Below, one piece after another: positions 63,630 to 64,000 of a stretch of DNA of 64,000 nt. The notes under the pieces are model-generated. The model had not been told where the DNA came from, did no database searches, and worked only from the letters and a program-made list of their open reading frames with translations. The stretch's first letter is position 1, and each line of letters starts with the position of its first letter. Source of the stretch: Nitrobacteraceae bacterium AZCC 2146 (lineage in GTDB: Bacteria > Pseudomonadota > Alphaproteobacteria > Rhizobiales > Xanthobacteraceae); contig JBAGRP010000001.1 of the NCBI GenBank assembly GCA_036924855.1, forward strand, positions 2,046,001-2,110,000. Direction: 5' to 3'. The translations under genes were made by a program, and so were the position numbers.

Positions 63630-64000
63630 CTAAGCCGACTTCCGCACGGCGTTATCGACCAGCGTCTTGCCGAGCGACCAGATCGCACCGGGGACGCGGT
63701 GGCTGTCGGCAATCACGGTCTCAAACGAATTCTCGATCCACTTGCAGTCGGCTTCGGTGATGGTCAGCGGCGGCAGCAGCTTGATGGTGTGGCTGCCGTG
63801 GCCGGAGACCTGGGTCAGGATCTTCTGCTCCTTGAACAGCGGTACCGTGATGAGCTGGCAGAACAAGCCCTTGTTGGCGGATTCCAGGATATTCCAGGAG
63901 GCTTTCAGCCGCAGCGATTTCGGCGGGCCGAATTCGATGCCGATCATCAGACCTTTGCCGCGTACTTCCTTCAGCAATTCGAATCCGGGAATCATGTTTT
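63630..64000 (-). CDS. Class III aminotransferase, C-terminal part (5' end outside window)
   Basis: The C-terminal 121 or more codons of a PLP-dependent class III aminotransferase. VRGKGLMIGIEFG is the typical small-domain segment of this fold. KGLFCQLITVPLFKEQKIL and HTIKLLPPLTITEAD resemble the acetylornithine/HpnO-like subgroup; HpnO makes aminobacteriohopanetriol in hopanoid producers, but the catalytic lysine lies outside the window, so the assignment is tentative. The frame runs off the right edge. It is convergent with the anti-sigma gene, 3 bp apart. Confidence 0.85.
   Translation of the reverse strand, partial: NMIPGFELLKEVRGKGLMIGIEFGPPKSLRLKASWNILESANKGLFCQLITVPLFKEQKILTQVSGHGSHTIKLLPPLTITEADCKWIENSFETVIADSHRVPGAIWSLGKTLVDNAVRKSA

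Overview
The window is GC-rich chromosomal DNA of an alphaproteobacterium, most likely of the Bradyrhizobium/Rhodopseudomonas group (Nitrobacteraceae). The evidence is the gene content (small DUF1476 ATPase inhibitor, monomeric-type icd, Grx4/BolA pair, stand-alone rpsD, purC-purS-purQ-purL on one strand), a predicted EcfG-type general stress promoter, and several families of interspersed palindromic elements (for example GTCATTCCGGG...CCCGGAATGAC and CGTCATTGCGAGGAGC...) that are typical of these genomes. No rRNA, tRNA, CRISPR array, transposase or prophage was found. Species assignment is inference.

1-21.9 kb: a housekeeping backbone loosened by accessory genes. It runs murI (partial), rpsD with its own promoter, leader and terminator, grxD, bolA, purL, purQ, purS and purC. 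Between these lie two tandem exported serine hydrolases, a macro-domain protein, an ergothioneine pair (egtB-egtD), an LtrA membrane protein, an acyltransferase, a thioesterase, two orphan substrate-binding proteins (one overlapping the end of purQ) and a Tat-exported FAH-family protein. 21.6-29.4 kb: the F1-ATPase inhibitor zeta homologue, a TonB-dependent siderophore receptor followed by an iron-type periplasmic binding protein, a luciferase-like oxidoreductase, and a five-repeat DUF1217 protein.

29.4-41.3 kb is the accessory part. It has a 40-residue membrane microprotein, a DUF4238 gene, relics of a second cynS and a second DUF1476 gene, and a complete cyanate module. The module is binding protein, permease, ATPase and cyanase on the minus strand, preceded by an excellent sigma-54 promoter and an array of dyads, with a divergent PAS-PAS-AAA+-Fis activator. 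Uptake, detoxification of cyanate to ammonium and CO2, and a dedicated sensor-activator therefore form one regulatory unit. After it come an HTH protein, an HNH nuclease-like gene, a second DUF4238-like gene, and a toxin-antitoxin pair whose toxin is frameshifted.

41.4-64 kb: a PEP-mutase family enzyme, TrmJ fused to a degenerate DUF559 nuclease domain, an alpha/beta-hydrolase with a membrane tail, icd, an S9 oligopeptidase, alaS, and the glycine cleavage operon gcvT-gcvH-gcvP behind a tandem glycine riboswitch. Then come a ferritin-like stress protein with an EcfG promoter, an M20 amidohydrolase, a GMC oxidoreductase, and a four-gene ECF sigma module (Tat phosphoesterase, amicyanin-like cupredoxin, sigma, zinc anti-sigma). 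A partial class III aminotransferase reaches the right edge.

Coordinates of starts were chosen from ribosome-binding sites and family alignment by eye. Family names rest on recognised motifs; no database search was run.
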